This document shows, in pieces, positions 1 through 7,298 of a DNA stretch of 64,000 bases. The stretch's first letter is position 1. Every line of letters starts with the position of its first letter. The stretch comes from Flavobacterium sp. CF108 (lineage in GTDB: Bacteria > Bacteroidota > Bacteroidia > Flavobacteriales > Flavobacteriaceae): the NCBI RefSeq assembly GCF_900129795.1, contig NZ_FQWW01000003.1, positions 62,001-126,000 of the forward strand. The letters are read 5' to 3'. A program made the translations under genes and the position numbers. The notes under the pieces are model-generated. The model searched no databases. It worked only from the letters and a program-made list of their open reading frames with translations, and was not told where the DNA came from.

Positions 1-317
1 TGATTGATTTTTTTCCCCACAGGACAATCCGGATTAGGCTGATTTTTAGCATAACCGAGATTGATGGTTTCAAAAGTCATTTCAAAAATTTCTTTTAAAG
101 TCAACTTTGATGAATCTATGGCCAGTTTTGTACCGCCGTTTTTTCCTTCTTTACTTTCTACAATATGATGCGCTTTTAGGTTTGCAATTTCTTTTCGAAC
201 CAAAACCGGATTCAAATTAATACTTCCCGCAATATATTCTGATGACAAATAATCATTTGGAAATTTATTGAGGAGCGTAAGGATGTGAATCGTAATGGCA
301 AATTTACCTGAAAGCAT
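1..317 (-). CDS. Rrf2 family transcriptional regulator (partial)
   Basis: This reading frame starts at the ATG at 317 and runs off the left window edge, so about 105 residues are visible. The N-terminus (MLSGKFAITIHILTLL) and the following winged-helix pattern (SSEYIAGSINLNPVLVRKEI, then a wing containing EGKNGGTKLA) match the Rrf2/YwnA type of small DNA-binding repressor. A Cys in NPDCPVGKK lies just before the edge, but the visible part is too short to tell whether an iron-sulfur cysteine cluster exists. A promoter and a possible self-operator lie directly upstream. The family assignment is fairly secure. The target genes are unknown. Confidence 0.8.
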   Translation of the reverse strand, partial: MLSGKFAITIHILTLLNKFPNDYLSSEYIAGSINLNPVLVRKEIANLKAHHIVESKEGKNGGTKLAIDSSKLTLKEIFEMTFETINLGYAKNQPNPDCPVGKKIN

Positions 318-320
318 ACT

Positions 321-337
321 GTAATAAAATATATTAC
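321..337. promoter_or_regulatory. Possible Rrf2 operator (inverted repeat)
   Basis: GTAATA and TATTAC form a perfect 6-bp inverted repeat around a 5-bp spacer. It overlaps the end of the -7 element and the expected transcript start of the Rrf2 gene. The position suits autorepression, which is common for this family, but the short AT-rich arms could arise by chance. Confidence 0.35.
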
Positions 338-369
338 AAATATAATGAGTTTTAGAACACAAAAACAAA
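337..369 (-). promoter_or_regulatory. Bacteroidota-type promoter of the Rrf2 gene
   Basis: Read on the minus strand, a TTTG (369-366) is followed after 21 nt by TATATTTG (344-337). This fits the TTG / TAnnTTTG promoter known for Flavobacterium and Bacteroides. The predicted transcript start lies only some 10-15 nt before the ATG at 317. Confidence 0.6.
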
Positions 370-419
370 TTTTAACTAAAAATTAATTCAGTTTGCTTTT
401 TTGTCTGGGGCATAAAAAC

Positions 420-557
420 TTTAACACATAGAAACATAGTTCTTTTGTCTAAAAGAGAAGATCAAAAGAAACTAGTTTCTCACACATAGCTTATGTTTGT
501 TAATGCAAGTGAAACGCCTTTTTTAAGTAAATAAAAGCTATGTTTCTATGTGTTAAA
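420..557. repeat. 138-bp dispersed repeat, copy 1, with 20-bp perfect terminal inverted repeats
   Basis: The left end (420-439, starting TTTAACACATAGAAACATAG) and the right end (538-557) are exact reverse complements over 20 bp. The interior carries the words AAAGAGAAGATCAAAAGAAACT and GTGAAACGCC, which recur in two further copies near 1.8 and 3.0 kb. No transposase is encoded. It resembles a miniature, MITE-like or REP-like element. The rest of the gap between 317 and 649 shows nothing except a terminator-like hairpin. Confidence 0.8.
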
Positions 558-589
558 GTGGTTATAGATAGTAAGTTAAGATTTGATAA

Positions 590-641
590 AAAAGAAGCGG
601 GAGATTATGCACATCATCTATTTGAGTGATGCGCATTCTCT
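590..641 (-). terminator. Hairpin terminator downstream of the DoxX-like gene
   Basis: On the minus strand an imperfect stem (GAGAATGCGCATCAC against GATGATGTGCATAATCTC, plus-strand span about 601-640) is followed by a T-rich stretch (CTTCTTTTTTATC). It sits just past the stop of the DoxX-like gene. Confidence 0.5.
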
Positions 642-648
642 TGATTAA

Positions 649-1113
649 CTATACAGTTTTTGATTGATTTTTGATGGAAAAAAAATATACCCAGGCTATA
701 AAAAGAAGCTGTAATGGTATTCTAAACCATAGGAAAGACATGCCTTCGCCGCTATAGTTGGCACTTTCCAGATTTATATTGTGGTAAGCAGCGTAAATAT
801 TTGCCGGAAGCAGTACTATAAAAAACAGAATAAGAAGCCTGCCTGTGAGCAGTCTTGTTTTTGGGATCAGAAGCCCGGCCGCTGCTGTAAACTCTATTAT
901 TCCTGTAAGATACACAATTGTAACTGCAAAAGGTAAAAAAGAGATCATCATGGCCATTCCTTTGGTAAATAGAAAATGACCTATGGCAGTTAATACAAGC
1001 ATGGCCGCCATAGCAATTCTGCCAGCTTGTGAAATTGCAGTTTTTTTGGTAATAAGTCTTATAACAAGCAGGGCAATCGTAAAAGTTCCTAATAATACAA
1101 TTAAGGTTTCCAT
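649..1113 (-). CDS. DoxX-like membrane protein
   Basis: This is a protein of 154 residues with four hydrophobic segments, covering roughly METLIVLLGTFTIALLVI, AGRIAMAAMLVLTAIGHFL, AVTIVYLTGIIEFTAAAGLL and LLILFFIVLLPANIYAAY. The middle GIIEFTAAAGLLIPKTR motif is typical of the DoxX/DoxD-like superfamily, found in many small membrane proteins of uncertain redox or transport function. The ATG at 1113 was preferred over an in-frame TTG at 1128. The gene follows the Crp/Fnr-type regulator with a gap of about 50 bp and no terminator, so the two are probably co-transcribed and the regulator may control it. The family call is reasonable; the function is unknown. Confidence 0.7.
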   Translation of the reverse strand: METLIVLLGTFTIALLVIRLITKKTAISQAGRIAMAAMLVLTAIGHFLFTKGMAMMISFLPFAVTIVYLTGIIEFTAAAGLLIPKTRLLTGRLLILFFIVLLPANIYAAYHNINLESANYSGEGMSFLWFRIPLQLLFIAWVYFFSIKNQSKTV

Positions 1114-1166
1114 ATCTTTTTTATACAAAGCTGCGTAATAAAGAAACCTGAAACAATGAACCTGGG

Positions 1167-1733
1167 TTAATAAATTCGTTTTCTTATTCTGCTCAATGCC
1201 TGTGGTGTAATACCAATATAAGAAGCCAGATATTTTTGAGGAATTTTTTGAATGAGCTGCGGCTGTTCAATAAATAGGTTGCGATACCGTTGTTCTGCAG
1301 AATCGTTGAGGAGCGAAAGTTCTCTTTTTGATTTTTGAAGAAATAACCCTTCGCTTGCCAGACGGCCAATGGTATTGCCAATTTTTGTTTCGGCATAAAT
1401 TTCCTGCAGGTCATTATAAGATATACACCAAAGAGCAGTGTCGGCAAGGGCTTCAATGGTATAATTTGCAGGTTGTCTTGTAATAAAGGAATCGTAGCCG
1501 CTTGTAAATTCACCATCAAAAACAAAAACAAAAGTGAGATCGTTATCTTCACGAGGAATATAATATCTTACCAATCCTTTTTCTATAAAGGAGAGGTAAT
1601 TTTCAACTTGGCCTGTTTGGAGTATTGGTGCTTTCTTTGAAAATTCACGGCGTATGAGCTTTGACGAAAAAATATTCCAGTCATCATCAGAAAGTTTTGC
1701 CATTCGCTCAAAATTATCTCTTATTTGCTGCAT
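1167..1733 (-). CDS. Crp/Fnr family transcriptional regulator
   Basis: This 188-residue protein has an N-terminal cyclic-nucleotide-binding-like beta-roll (about residues 20-115, with GQVENYLSFIEKGLVRYY) and a C-terminal helix-turn-helix (IPQKYLASYIGITPQALSR, about 163-181). The architecture is that of the short Crp/Fnr regulators abundant in Bacteroidota. The nucleotide-pocket residues of true Crp are not evident and there is no Fnr-type cysteine cluster, so the ligand is unknown. It lies directly upstream of the DoxX-like gene in the same direction. The ATG start is clear. Confidence 0.85.
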   Translation of the reverse strand: MQQIRDNFERMAKLSDDDWNIFSSKLIRREFSKKAPILQTGQVENYLSFIEKGLVRYYIPREDNDLTFVFVFDGEFTSGYDSFITRQPANYTIEALADTALWCISYNDLQEIYAETKIGNTIGRLASEGLFLQKSKRELSLLNDSAEQRYRNLFIEQPQLIQKIPQKYLASYIGITPQALSRIRKRIY

Positions 1734-1762
1734 TGATTTTTAAAATTTCAGATTAAAAATAA

Positions 1763-1939
1763 ACCCGTTGGGTGTAATCGCAAAAAAAACATTTAACACA
1801 TAGTCCGATAGCTATCGGGATTCTTTGTCTAAAAGAAGATCAAAAGAAACTGGTTTCTAACACATAGAGCGCTATGTGAATTAAAAAAAAGTGAAACGCC
1901 TATTTTTTAGTTCTCAAAATCTATGTTTCTATGTGTTAA
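1763..1939. repeat. Dispersed TIR repeat, copy 2
   Basis: This is the second copy of the family at 420-557. The left end TTTAACACATAG lies at 1792-1803 and the right end CTATGTTTCTATGTGTTAA at 1921-1939. Here the left arm is interrupted by a CCGATAGCTATCGG palindrome (about 1806-1819), and the centre forms a CACATAG/CTATGTG hairpin. It is preceded by GTTGGGTGTAAT (1769-1780), a word that also precedes copy 3 and reappears near 30.5 kb. The first ATG of the long open frame of the following AEC gene falls inside this repeat, so it is not the likely start. Confidence 0.75.
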
Positions 1940-2046
1940 TATTAATTATGCTCAATGAGTTAAAAATAACAAAAATCTTAGAGAAGGTGTGTAATTTGTT
2001 TTATGCATCAATTTATAAATACCTATTTTTGTGTTTAAGCCTTGAT

Positions 2047-2958
2047 ATGAACAACTTTATTATAATATTCTTCTTTTTGTTTTTAGGATTGCTTTTGCAG
2101 AATGTGAAGCGGTTTCCAACTCATATTTATAAAACGATCAATAAAATTGTTATTTATGTCTGCCTTCCGGCGATAACTCTATATCATATTCCGAAAATAA
2201 AATGGAGCAGCGAATTATTGTTCCCAATAGGAGCGGGGTGGATTAGTTTTTTTCTGGCTTTTGTGTTTTTTCATTTTTTAGGGCGACGACTGGGCTGGTC
2301 CAATAAACTAATTGGCTGTTTGATCCTGACCGCCGGATTAAGTAATTCATCGTTTTTGGGATATCCTATTGTTGAAGCTTTGTTTGGAAAAAAAGGTTTA
2401 GAAACGGCTGTATTGGTAGATCAGCCAGGAACTTTTGTGGTGGTTTCGACTTTGGGTGTTTTTGTTGCCGCTTTTTACTCTAAAGGAAGTCCTGATTTTA
2501 AAAGTATTTCAAAGAAGATTCTTTTATTTCCTCCGTTTATTACATTCGTCGCGGCGTGTTTACTCAACGTTTTTGATTATGATTTATATTCGAATATACA
2601 GCCTCTTTTATTAAAACTAGGAAGTTTGGTTACACCTCTGGCTTTATTTTCGGTTGGATTACAGCTCACTTTTAATCGAAAAAGCAAACATTGGAAATTT
2701 TTACGCCTCGGACTTTTTTTCCGACTTATTGTAACGCCGTTTATCATTTTCATTCTCTATGTTTTTGTTTTTAACCAGCGTTCTGAAGCTATAAAAATTA
2801 CAATTATAGAAATCGCCATGGCTCCCATGATTACAGGCGCAATTTTGGCTTCGACTTATGGCTTAAAGCCAAAATTAAGCAGTATGATGATTGGTTTTGG
2901 GATTCCTGTTTCGTTTGTAACTCTTGCTATTTGGTACTTTGTGGTAGGTTTTATTTAA
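2047..2958 (+). CDS. AEC family transporter (auxin efflux carrier-like permease)
   Basis: This 303-residue integral membrane protein has about ten hydrophobic segments and the two-fold five-helix arrangement of the AEC/bile-acid-symporter-like fold. Visible family features are the polar break TAGLSNSSFLGYPIVEALFG in the first half and EIAMAPMITGAILASTYGL in the second. Such carriers export or take up organic acids; the substrate cannot be predicted. The open frame extends upstream to 1891, but that part lies within the dispersed repeat and encodes a low-complexity hydrophobic stretch. The ATG at 2047 (MNNFIIIFFFLFLG) puts the first transmembrane segment where the family has it. Confidence 0.8.
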   Translation: MNNFIIIFFFLFLGLLLQNVKRFPTHIYKTINKIVIYVCLPAITLYHIPKIKWSSELLFPIGAGWISFFLAFVFFHFLGRRLGWSNKLIGCLILTAGLSNSSFLGYPIVEALFGKKGLETAVLVDQPGTFVVVSTLGVFVAAFYSKGSPDFKSISKKILLFPPFITFVAACLLNVFDYDLYSNIQPLLLKLGSLVTPLALFSVGLQLTFNRKSKHWKFLRLGLFFRLIVTPFIIFILYVFVFNQRSEAIKITIIEIAMAPMITGAILASTYGLKPKLSSMMIGFGIPVSFVTLAIWYFVVGFI

Positions 2959-2967
2959 TTTATTATA

Positions 2968-3134
2968 AACCGTTGGGTGCAATTATTTTCAACACAATAG
3001 TCCAGATAGCTATCGGGATTCCTTATCTAAAGAGAAGATCAAAAGAAACTAGTATCTCAAACATAGCCTATGTTTGTTAATGCAAGTGAAACGCCTTTTT
3101 AAGATTACAAAAAGCTATGTTTCTATGTGTTAAA
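2968..3134. repeat. Dispersed TIR repeat, copy 3
   Basis: This is the third copy of the 420-557 family. The right end CTATGTTTCTATGTGTTAAA lies at 3115-3134 and a decayed left end AACACAATAG at 2991-3000. The interior words (GATAGCTATCGGGATTC, GAGAAGATCAAAAGAAACTAG, GTTAATGCAAGTGAAACGCC) are shared with copies 1 and 2. GTTGGGTGCAAT precedes it, as in copy 2. Confidence 0.75.
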
Positions 3135-3261
3135 CTTAACATCCAAGTAAATTTAAAATACTAATTATATAGAGAATGTAGAATTTTAACTTTTTTTTAA
3201 TTCTTACGTGTTTTCTAAATGTATTTTTTAGTTAATTTTAAAGGAACTAAAAAATTAAATT

Positions 3262-3900
3262 ATGTCAACATTAAGATTAGGCGATATAGCTCCGGATTTT
3301 CATGCAGAAACCACACAAGGACCAATCAATTTTTATGAATACTTGGGAGATTCATGGGGCGTTTTATTTTCGCATCCAGCAGATTTTACTCCTGTTTGTA
3401 CAACTGAATTGGGAACTGTAGCGAATTATATTCCGGAATTTGCCAAAAGAAATACTAAAGTTATTGCTTTGAGTGTAGACGGTTTGCAGTCGCACCTGGA
3501 GTGGATTAAAGACATTAACGAAACTCAAAATACAGAGGTTAATTTCCCAATTATTGCCGATGAAGATAAAAAAATAGCAACGCTGTACGATATGCTTCAC
3601 CCAAATGCGAGCGATAAATTTACAGTGCGTTCTGTTTTTGTTATTGGTGCCGATAAAAAAATCAAATTAACATTGACTTATCCGGCTTCTACAGGAAGAA
3701 ATTTTGACGAATTGCTTCGTGTTATTGATAGTTTACAATTAACAGCAAATTACAGCGTAGCTACTCCGGCAAACTGGAAAGATGGTGAAGATGTGGTAAT
3801 TGCTCCAGCAATTCCTGATAGTGATATTCCGGCGAAATTCCCAAAAGGATATACACCAATTAAGCCTTATTTGCGTATTACCCCGCAGCCGAATAAATGA
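3262..3900 (+). CDS. 1-Cys peroxiredoxin (Prx6 type)
   Basis: This 212-residue thiol peroxidase detoxifies hydrogen peroxide and alkyl hydroperoxides in the cytoplasm. The peroxidatic site is HPADFTPVCTTELG with Cys46, and the Thr two residues before it belongs to the PxxxTxxC motif. The length, the C-terminal extension after about residue 160 (PANWKDGEDVVIAP) and the GRNFDELLRVIDSLQLT segment place it in the Prx6/1-Cys group. No second resolving cysteine is present, since Cys46 is the only cysteine. It is a single-gene unit with divergent or unrelated neighbours. Confidence 0.92.
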   Translation: MSTLRLGDIAPDFHAETTQGPINFYEYLGDSWGVLFSHPADFTPVCTTELGTVANYIPEFAKRNTKVIALSVDGLQSHLEWIKDINETQNTEVNFPIIADEDKKIATLYDMLHPNASDKFTVRSVFVIGADKKIKLTLTYPASTGRNFDELLRVIDSLQLTANYSVATPANWKDGEDVVIAPAIPDSDIPAKFPKGYTPIKPYLRITPQPNK

Positions 3901-4141
3901 GGTACTGAGGGTCTAAGGTGCTGAGGTACTAATACTTTTTAAGATGTTAAGGTGCTAAGTTTCTAAGTTTTTTATTAAGAGGTTAAACTCTTAGTGGCTT
4001 AGAAACTTAGTACCTTTAATTTCTTTATGTTGTAAAGTTTCTAAGTTTTTAAGTATATAAAAAAGAAATCTTAGCGCCTTAGAGCTTTTGTAAGAGATAT
4101 TCGCAAAGTTAAAAACCTCAGAACCTTAGCGGCTTAGAACC
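3901..4141. repeat. Intergenic tract of GGTGCTAAGTTTCTAAG-type words in both orientations
   Basis: Between two convergent genes, the words CTAAGGTGCTGAGGTACT, AAGGTGCTAAGTTTCTAAG and their reverse complements (TTAGTGGCTTAGAAACTTAG, CTTAGCGGCTTAGAACCTTAG) alternate over 240 bp. This allows extensive hairpins. No coding potential was seen. The tract probably also serves as a transcription-end region for both flanking genes. Confidence 0.65.
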
Positions 4142-6376
4142 TTAGTTCCTTAGAAGCTCACTCATCTTTTTCTTATCTCCTACAACCCAAATGATGTCAT
4201 TTGGCTGTAAAATTAAACTCGATTCAGGGTTTAAAATTCGGTTTCCGTTTCGTTCAATTCCAACGACTAGACCGCCGGTTTTCCCTCTGAATTGACCAAT
4301 ACTTTTTTGAATAAATTCTTCTTGAGAAACCTCTAACTGACGCAGTACAATTTCAGATTCCTGAACTGCAGGCGGAGCTTCAATTTCATTTTGATTTAAG
4401 TATTTGGCAAATTCTGTTACTTGGGCATCTGTACCAATTACGCAAATTTCATCGCTAGGAAACAAACGCTCATTTTTAGTTGGTATAGGAATCGTAATAT
4501 CACCTCGTTTTATTTCAGCAATATTAATTCCGAGCTGTTCACGAATTCTTAATTCTTCAAGCGTTTTTCCTGCCAGATTCGATTCTTTTCCAATATCAAA
4601 AAATGACATGTGACCGTCCCACGGCATTAAATTGGCATAACGTCTGTCGATTTTTTTGTTTTCGCGGTCGTTGAGGTTTTTCAAAAAGTGATTCTCAATT
4701 TTATGATATTGTTCGTTCAGTTTTTTTGGAAAAAGCTGATACACTCCAATCGCAATAATCAAAGCTACAAAAGCTACTAAAGGTGAGAAAAAGATATTCA
4801 ATAAAAAACCAACTAAAAATAATCCAAGGCTCATTCTGATTAAAATAAGCATTAAAAGTGCACCTCGGTATTTACGTTCTTCCCAAAGTATTTCGACTTC
4901 ATCAACTTTTACACGGCGCAGCGATAATGCCCATAAAAAAGGAGCAATAATAACCATAGTAATAAGAGCTGCCAATGTGTTGCCAAATCTTGTGTCTTCA
5001 ACCAAAGGAGCAACAAATTTAGCCGACAATAAAATGATGGCTGTAATAATAATAGTGTGTAATATGATCTGAATAAGATAAGCATTTAGGACTTTTTGCC
5101 AAATACTGACAGATTTTATCGCTTGTGCATTTAAGCTGTAACGGTTGATGTTTTTGACCCATTTTTTAGGAAGTTTTTGTTCCAGAAAATGAGAAAATGG
5201 CACAGCATATTTCACCATAAACGGTGTTGTAAAAGTTGTTACAGCTGAGACTGCTACAACAACGGGATATAAAAAAGAACTGGTAACATTGAGGGTCATT
5301 CCGAGTGTTGCAATAATAAACGAAAACTCTCCAATTTGCGACAAACTCATTCCTGTCTGCACGGATTGCTTTAACGGCTGACCCGCTAATAGTGCACCAA
5401 TGGTAGAACTTACAGATTGACCAATAATTGTGACTAAAGTTAAAATTGCTACAGGCAGTGCATGTGTGTATAACATTTTGGGATCTATAAGCATCCCGAC
5501 AGATACGAAGAAAATCGCGCCAAATAAATCTTTTACAGGTTTTACTAAATGTTCAATATGTTCTGCCTGAGTAGTTTCGGCAATAATTGATCCCATAATA
5601 AAAGCTCCTAAAGCCGGAGAGAAACCAACATTTGAGGCAAAGCTTACCATTGTTAAACAAAGTGCAAGAGAAATAATCAGCAGCATTTCGTCAGTAAGTA
5701 AATGTTTGGCTTTTTTAAGAAGTGTTGGAATAAAAAAGATTCCGCCAATAAACCATGCTGTAAGGAAGAATATTAGTTTTAGAACCGACATCATTAATTC
5801 GCTTCCTGAAAATTGCTGACTTACTGCAATAGTCGAAAGTAAAACCATCATTAAAATAGCTACAAGGTCCTGAACGATTAATGACCCAATTACAATTCCG
5901 GCAAATTTTTGTGCTTTTACACCAAGTTCATCAAAGGTTTTTAGAATGATTGTGGTAGAAGAAATGGATAAAATTACACCCAAAAAGATACTGTCCATTT
6001 GTTCCCAATCCATCCATCGCCCAACCAGATAGCCCAATACGACCATCGTGATAATCTGAGTAATTGCCGTTATCGAGGCAGTCCCGCCCACTTTCATCAG
6101 TTTCTTAAAACTAAATTCGAGACCCAGGCTGAACAATAAAATGATCACACCAATTTCTGCCCAGACTTCAACACTTTTCATCTCAGTAATAGTGGGAAAA
6201 AAATCAAAATGATTTCCGGCCAAAAATCCCGCAATTAAATACCCTAAAACTAAGGGCTGTTTAATTAATTTAAATAATAAAACGGCAATTCCGGCAGTCA
6301 TCAGGATTAATCCCAGATCACTAATTAAAGGTTGTAAATGGTGTGTAGTTTCTGCAGCGGCATTTAAGGCAATCAT
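4142..6376 (-). CDS. CPA2-family cation:proton antiporter with two TrkA-C domains
   Basis: This 744-residue inner-membrane protein begins with a Na+/H+-exchanger-type (KefB/CPA2) domain of about 12 transmembrane helices (residues about 15-390; GYLIAGFLAGNHFDF, SLGLEFSFKKLMKVG, GVILSISSTTIILKTFDELG, NVGFSPALGAFIMGSIIAET). Three or four further helices follow (about 430-560). The cytoplasmic tail carries two consecutive TrkA-C (RCK-C) regulatory modules (about 600-665 and 670-740). No TrkA-N nucleotide-binding domain is present, so gating by NAD(H) through that domain is not expected. It probably exchanges K+ or Na+ for H+. It is a single-gene unit. Confidence 0.88.
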   Translation of the reverse strand: MIALNAAAETTHHLQPLISDLGLILMTAGIAVLLFKLIKQPLVLGYLIAGFLAGNHFDFFPTITEMKSVEVWAEIGVIILLFSLGLEFSFKKLMKVGGTASITAITQIITMVVLGYLVGRWMDWEQMDSIFLGVILSISSTTIILKTFDELGVKAQKFAGIVIGSLIVQDLVAILMMVLLSTIAVSQQFSGSELMMSVLKLIFFLTAWFIGGIFFIPTLLKKAKHLLTDEMLLIISLALCLTMVSFASNVGFSPALGAFIMGSIIAETTQAEHIEHLVKPVKDLFGAIFFVSVGMLIDPKMLYTHALPVAILTLVTIIGQSVSSTIGALLAGQPLKQSVQTGMSLSQIGEFSFIIATLGMTLNVTSSFLYPVVVAVSAVTTFTTPFMVKYAVPFSHFLEQKLPKKWVKNINRYSLNAQAIKSVSIWQKVLNAYLIQIILHTIIITAIILLSAKFVAPLVEDTRFGNTLAALITMVIIAPFLWALSLRRVKVDEVEILWEERKYRGALLMLILIRMSLGLFLVGFLLNIFFSPLVAFVALIIAIGVYQLFPKKLNEQYHKIENHFLKNLNDRENKKIDRRYANLMPWDGHMSFFDIGKESNLAGKTLEELRIREQLGINIAEIKRGDITIPIPTKNERLFPSDEICVIGTDAQVTEFAKYLNQNEIEAPPAVQESEIVLRQLEVSQEEFIQKSIGQFRGKTGGLVVGIERNGNRILNPESSLILQPNDIIWVVGDKKKMSELLRN

Positions 6377-6428
6377 AAACGTGGTATTTTAGTGAGTGAT
6401 AATTCGATTTGCAATTTTGATTTATACT

Positions 6429-7220
6429 CTAAATTATTATTTGTTCCAGAACTTTTCTAATAGGTTCCAGCTGTTCTAATTTTGTAGCTGTCGATTCGGT
6501 AATACACATTCCAACTACATTTGATTTTTGTTTGATTTCTATGATTAAATCATAAACTTCATTTATTTTAAATCCATTACTTGATGGAAACAGGGTGTGT
6601 TTAAATTCTGATTCGTCTAAAACATCTAAATCAAGATGAATATAAACATTGTTAAAAGACTGGATTATATTTTCTAAATGGGAATAATGACATCTTAAAA
6701 CAGATTTGATATTATTTGAGGCTATATATTCTATTTCTGGCTTGTCTAAATCTCTTAATCCAACAAAGCTTATTTGCCGTGGTTTAATGGTCGAAAAAAG
6801 AAGTTTCTTTATATTTTCATTTCCCTCACCAAGAAGTGTTCTCAAAGGCATTCCGTGAAATGCTTTACTAGGCGAACTCTCCGGGGTATTCAAATCAGCA
6901 TGTGCATCAACCCAAATTACACATAAATCATTGCCGTAAATTTTGTTTAAATAAGAAATAGGAATAATTTCAATTCCACAATCACCTCCAATAGTTGCAA
7001 CTTTTTTTAATTTATTTCCTGCAATTTCATTTTTAAAGAATTCAGTTTGTTTTAAAATAGAATTATAGGCAATAATATTATGATGTGTTTCTAAATCTTT
7101 TTCATAAAGAGAAATTTCTTTGAATTTATAATCTTTAAAAAATAACTTTAAGGTTTCTGCCCCGGCTTTTAATTCATTTGTTATTCCGGAACCTTGCCAT
7201 TGAGGGTTTATAAAGAGCAT
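6429..7220 (-). CDS. Arginase-family protein with Cys in the first metal-site position
   Basis: This 263-residue ureohydrolase-fold protein has recognisable binuclear Mn motifs: GGDCG (residues 78-82), DAHAD (105-109) and HLDLDVLD (195-202, with D197 and D199). In classical arginases and agmatinases the first motif is GGDHS, and its His binds metal. Here it is Cys81, as in a subgroup of uncharacterised arginase-like proteins. Substrate and activity are therefore uncertain, with arginine, agmatine, formiminoglutamate or another guanidino compound all possible. No amino-acid catabolic neighbours are present. A terminator separates it from purB upstream. Confidence 0.8.
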   Translation of the reverse strand: MLFINPQWQGSGITNELKAGAETLKLFFKDYKFKEISLYEKDLETHHNIIAYNSILKQTEFFKNEIAGNKLKKVATIGGDCGIEIIPISYLNKIYGNDLCVIWVDAHADLNTPESSPSKAFHGMPLRTLLGEGNENIKKLLFSTIKPRQISFVGLRDLDKPEIEYIASNNIKSVLRCHYSHLENIIQSFNNVYIHLDLDVLDESEFKHTLFPSSNGFKINEVYDLIIEIKQKSNVVGMCITESTATKLEQLEPIRKVLEQIII

Positions 7221-7242
7221 AACATTTAAAAATTTTGTACAT

Positions 7243-7276
7243 AAAAAAAGCTATCCCGATAAAGATAGCTTTTTTT
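7243..7276 (-). terminator. Rho-independent terminator after purB
   Basis: AAAAAAAGCTATC and GATAGCTTTTTTT form a perfect stem around a short loop. It lies between the purB stop and the arginase-like start, so those two genes are separate units. Flanking A and T runs make it usable on both strands. Confidence 0.85.
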
Positions 7277-7298
7277 GACAAAATATTTTAGGTTTTCT

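Noticed and set aside
1891..2046. N-terminal extension of the AEC transporter gene
   Set aside because: The DNA belongs to the dispersed repeat and the encoded stretch has no counterpart in the family; the ATG at 2047 fits better.
420..3134. An insertion sequence at the repeat cluster
   Set aside because: The elements have inverted ends but no transposase frame; only a non-autonomous element can be claimed.
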